Source of the DNA: Erythrobacteraceae bacterium Alg239-R51
GTDB taxonomy: Bacteria; Pseudomonadota; Alphaproteobacteria; Sphingomonadales; Sphingomonadaceae
Assembly (NCBI GenBank): GCA_947331495.1
Contig: CAMZOI010000001.1
Location: 186,001-250,000 of the forward strand
DNA length: 64,000 nt
Direction: 5' to 3'
Positions 62,383 to 64,000 of this stretch are shown here, one piece after another. The stretch's first letter is position 1, and every line of letters begins with the position of its first letter. A program made the position numbers and the translations under genes. The notes beneath the pieces are model-generated. The model searched no databases. It saw nothing but the letters and a program-made list of their open reading frames with translations, and was not told the origin of the DNA.

Positions 62383-63906
62383 ATGACTTCCAATCGCCGG
62401 ACATTCGCGATCATTTCGCACCCCGACGCGGGCAAGACCACGCTGACCGAGAAGCTGCTGCTGACCGGCGGCGCGATCCATCTTGCCGGCGAGGTCAAGG
62501 CGCGCGGACAGGCGCGGCGCGCGCGTTCGGACTGGATGAAGATCGAACAGCAGCGCGGCATTTCCGTGACCAGCTCGGTCATGACCTTCGAGCGCGACGG
62601 GATCACCTTCAACCTGCTCGACACGCCGGGGCACGAGGATTTTTCCGAAGATACCTATCGCACGCTGACGGCGGTCGACAGCGCCATCATGGTGATCGAC
62701 GCGGCCAAGGGCATCGAGCCGCAGACGCGCAAGCTGTTCGAGGTGTGCCGCCTGCGCAGCGTGCCGATCATCACCTTCGTCAACAAGGTCGACCGCGAGG
62801 GGCGGCCGGTATTCGAACTGCTCGACGAGATCGCCGACATGCTGGCGCTCGACGTGTCGCCGCAAATGTATCCGGTCGGCATGGGCGGGGAATTCGAAGG
62901 CGTGCTCGACTTCGCCAGCGGATGCGTGGCGCGACCCAAAGGGCCGTCCAAGGAATTCACCGGCACGCGGGACTGCGACCCCCAGATTCCCGAGCGGTTT
63001 GCCGAGAACATCGAACTGGCACGGATCGGCTATCCCGAATTCGACCTCGAGGCCTATCGCAGCGGCGATCTCACTCCGGTCTTCTTCGGTTCGGCGCTGA
63101 AGAATTTCGGCGTTACCGAACTGATCGAGGCGATCGACCGCTGGGCTCCGCCGCCGCGTCCGCAACCGGCCGGCGAAGAGCAAATCAGTCCCGAACGCGA
63201 CGAGGTCACCGGCTTCATCTTCAAGGTGCAGGCCAATATGGACCCCAACCACCGCGACCGGATCGCCTTCATGCGGCAGGTTTCCGGTACCTTCAAACGC
63301 GGGATGAAGCTGACACCGTCTGGCCTGGGCAAACCGGTGGCGATCCATTCGCCGATCCTGTTCTTCGCGCAGGATCGCGAGGTGGCCGACACGGCCGAAC
63401 CGGGTGACATCATCGGCATTCCCAATCACGGCACGCTGCGCGTCGGCGATACATTGTCCGAAAAGAACGCGATCCGGTTTACCGGCCTGCCCAATTTCGC
63501 GCCGGAGATCCTGCGCCGCGTCGCGCTGGTCGACCCGACCAAGACCAAGCAATTGCGCAAGGCGCTCGACGACCTTTCCGAAGAGGGCGTGATCCAGGTG
63601 TTCTATCCCGAGATCGGGGGGCAGTGGATCATCGGCGTGGTCGGGCAGCTCCAGCTCGACGTGCTGATCTCGCGCCTGTCGGCGGAATACAAGGTCGAGG
63701 CGAAACTCGAAGCGTCACCCTTCGCGACGGCGCGCTGGATCCGTGGCGACGAGAAAGCCCAGGCGGAGTTCGAGAAATTCAACCTGGCCAATCTTGCCAA
63801 GGATCGCGACGGCGACCTGGTCTTCATGGCCAAGAGCCCGTGGGACGTGAACTACCAGCAGGAAAAGCACCCGGACCTGAACTTCTCTTCGACGAAGGAG
63901 CGGTAG
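62383..63906 (+). CDS. prfC: Peptide chain release factor 3
   Basis: RF3 is the translational GTPase that recycles RF1/RF2. The 507-aa protein has the G1 loop HPDAGKTTLTEKLLLTGGAI near residues 13-32, the switch region SDWMKIEQQRGISVTSSV near 49-66, DTPGHEDFSEDT near 79-90, NKVDREGRP near 133-141 and MYPVGMGGEFEGVLDF near 162. Domains II and III follow. It is somewhat shorter than E. coli RF3 (529). ATG at 62383 is the family start; the frame is open to 62296 inside the LysR gene. A stop at 63904 leaves 94 nt to the window edge. Confidence 0.95.
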   Translation: MTSNRRTFAIISHPDAGKTTLTEKLLLTGGAIHLAGEVKARGQARRARSDWMKIEQQRGISVTSSVMTFERDGITFNLLDTPGHEDFSEDTYRTLTAVDSAIMVIDAAKGIEPQTRKLFEVCRLRSVPIITFVNKVDREGRPVFELLDEIADMLALDVSPQMYPVGMGGEFEGVLDFASGCVARPKGPSKEFTGTRDCDPQIPERFAENIELARIGYPEFDLEAYRSGDLTPVFFGSALKNFGVTELIEAIDRWAPPPRPQPAGEEQISPERDEVTGFIFKVQANMDPNHRDRIAFMRQVSGTFKRGMKLTPSGLGKPVAIHSPILFFAQDREVADTAEPGDIIGIPNHGTLRVGDTLSEKNAIRFTGLPNFAPEILRRVALVDPTKTKQLRKALDDLSEEGVIQVFYPEIGGQWIIGVVGQLQLDVLISRLSAEYKVEAKLEASPFATARWIRGDEKAQAEFEKFNLANLAKDRDGDLVFMAKSPWDVNYQQEKHPDLNFSSTKER

Positions 63907-63943
63907 GCTTGCGGCTCGCGAAGCTTGGCGTCAAAGGCAGCGC

Positions 63944-64000
63944 ATGACGCTACACGCCGGACCGACCTCGCAGACTTTCATCTCGCAGCGCCTGCGGCTG
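63944..64000 (+). CDS. Probable alpha/beta hydrolase, first 19 codons (cut by window edge)
   Basis: An ATG at 63944 opens a frame that runs to the end of the window (TLHAGPTSQTFISQRLRL). The sequence resembles the N-terminus of alpha/beta hydrolases, where a TFISQRLRLHY-type strand precedes the HG oxyanion loop, but too little is present for a firm call. It lies 37 nt after prfC in the same direction. Confidence 0.4.
   Translation, partial: MTLHAGPTSQTFISQRLRL

Noticed and set aside
1-64000. CRISPR arrays, insertion sequences, integrases, toxin-antitoxin pairs
   Set aside because: I saw no repeat-spacer pattern, transposase motif, integrase motif or paired small toxin/antitoxin genes by eye.

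Overview
The window reads as a chromosomal segment of a GC-rich alphaproteobacterium. It most likely belongs to the Sphingomonadales, probably near Erythrobacter, Qipengyuania or Altererythrobacter. The evidence is a MipZ-type division ATPase, a tonB-exbB-exbD-exbD operon, a DUF3035 lipoprotein after ileS-lspA, a ligase-associated Lhr-type helicase, etfBA beside sucC, and a petABC bc1 operon. The taxonomic placement is inference from gene content and sequence recognition, not a search. I see no phage genes, insertion sequences, CRISPR arrays or rRNA operon. Almost all of the window is dense housekeeping DNA with short operons and many 1-8 nt stop/start overlaps.

Layout. 1-5.3 kb: end of an RND efflux adaptor, an unusually long RND permease and a DUF445 membrane protein. 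5.3-9.4 kb, leftward: sucC, etfB-etfA and an exported TonB-C-domain protein. 9.4-12.6 kb: a CysQ/IMPase-like phosphatase, an OmpA lipoprotein, a CNNM/CorC-type protein and tRNA-Thr. 12.7-20.4 kb: a 47-aa ORF, gpmA, purE-purK-folA-ribF, and ileS-lspA-DUF3035. 20.4-29.8 kb: an SDR, a bacterial PH-domain pair, a small acetyltransferase, threonine aldolase-EamA transporter, an epimerase, and pepN-pgeF. 30-33.4 kb: petABC (complex III) and apt. 33.5-39.6 kb: a CPA1 antiporter with a TrkA-like tail, an OmpA lipoprotein, tRNA-Gly, panC, and mipZ-J-domain-phosphohexomutase. 39.7-42.2 kb: an Lhr-type helicase. 42.2-44.9 kb, leftward: tonB-exbB-exbD-exbD.

45.2-50.5 kb: an exported protein, a thioesterase, hom, an antisense exported protein, glpX and prs. 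50.5-53.9 kb: an AraC regulator with an ambiguous start, divergent from hisN-like-SDR-SDR. 54.0-60.9 kb: rpmI-rplT, then two paralogous AraC regulators lying between rplT and pheST, then an SDR. 61-64 kb: a periplasmic coiled-coil protein, a LysR regulator, prfC and the first codons of a probable alpha/beta hydrolase cut by the window edge.

Functionally the window covers energy metabolism (ETF, SucC, complex III), nucleotide and cofactor synthesis (PurE/K, FolA, RibF, Prs, Apt, PanC), translation (IleS, PheST, L35, L20, RF3, two tRNAs) and envelope energisation or export (TonB system, RND, LspA, OmpA lipoproteins). I do not see a clearly new multi-gene system. The most unusual signals are:
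- an extra membrane-helix insert in the RND permease;
- an AT-richer, divergent segment inside the editing-domain region of IleS;
- a membrane-anchored J-domain protein translationally coupled to MipZ;
- an AraC gene open far upstream with no ATG, GTG or TTG;
- an AraC pair between rplT and pheS;
- an ACGT-NN-ACGT palindrome upstream of etfBA.
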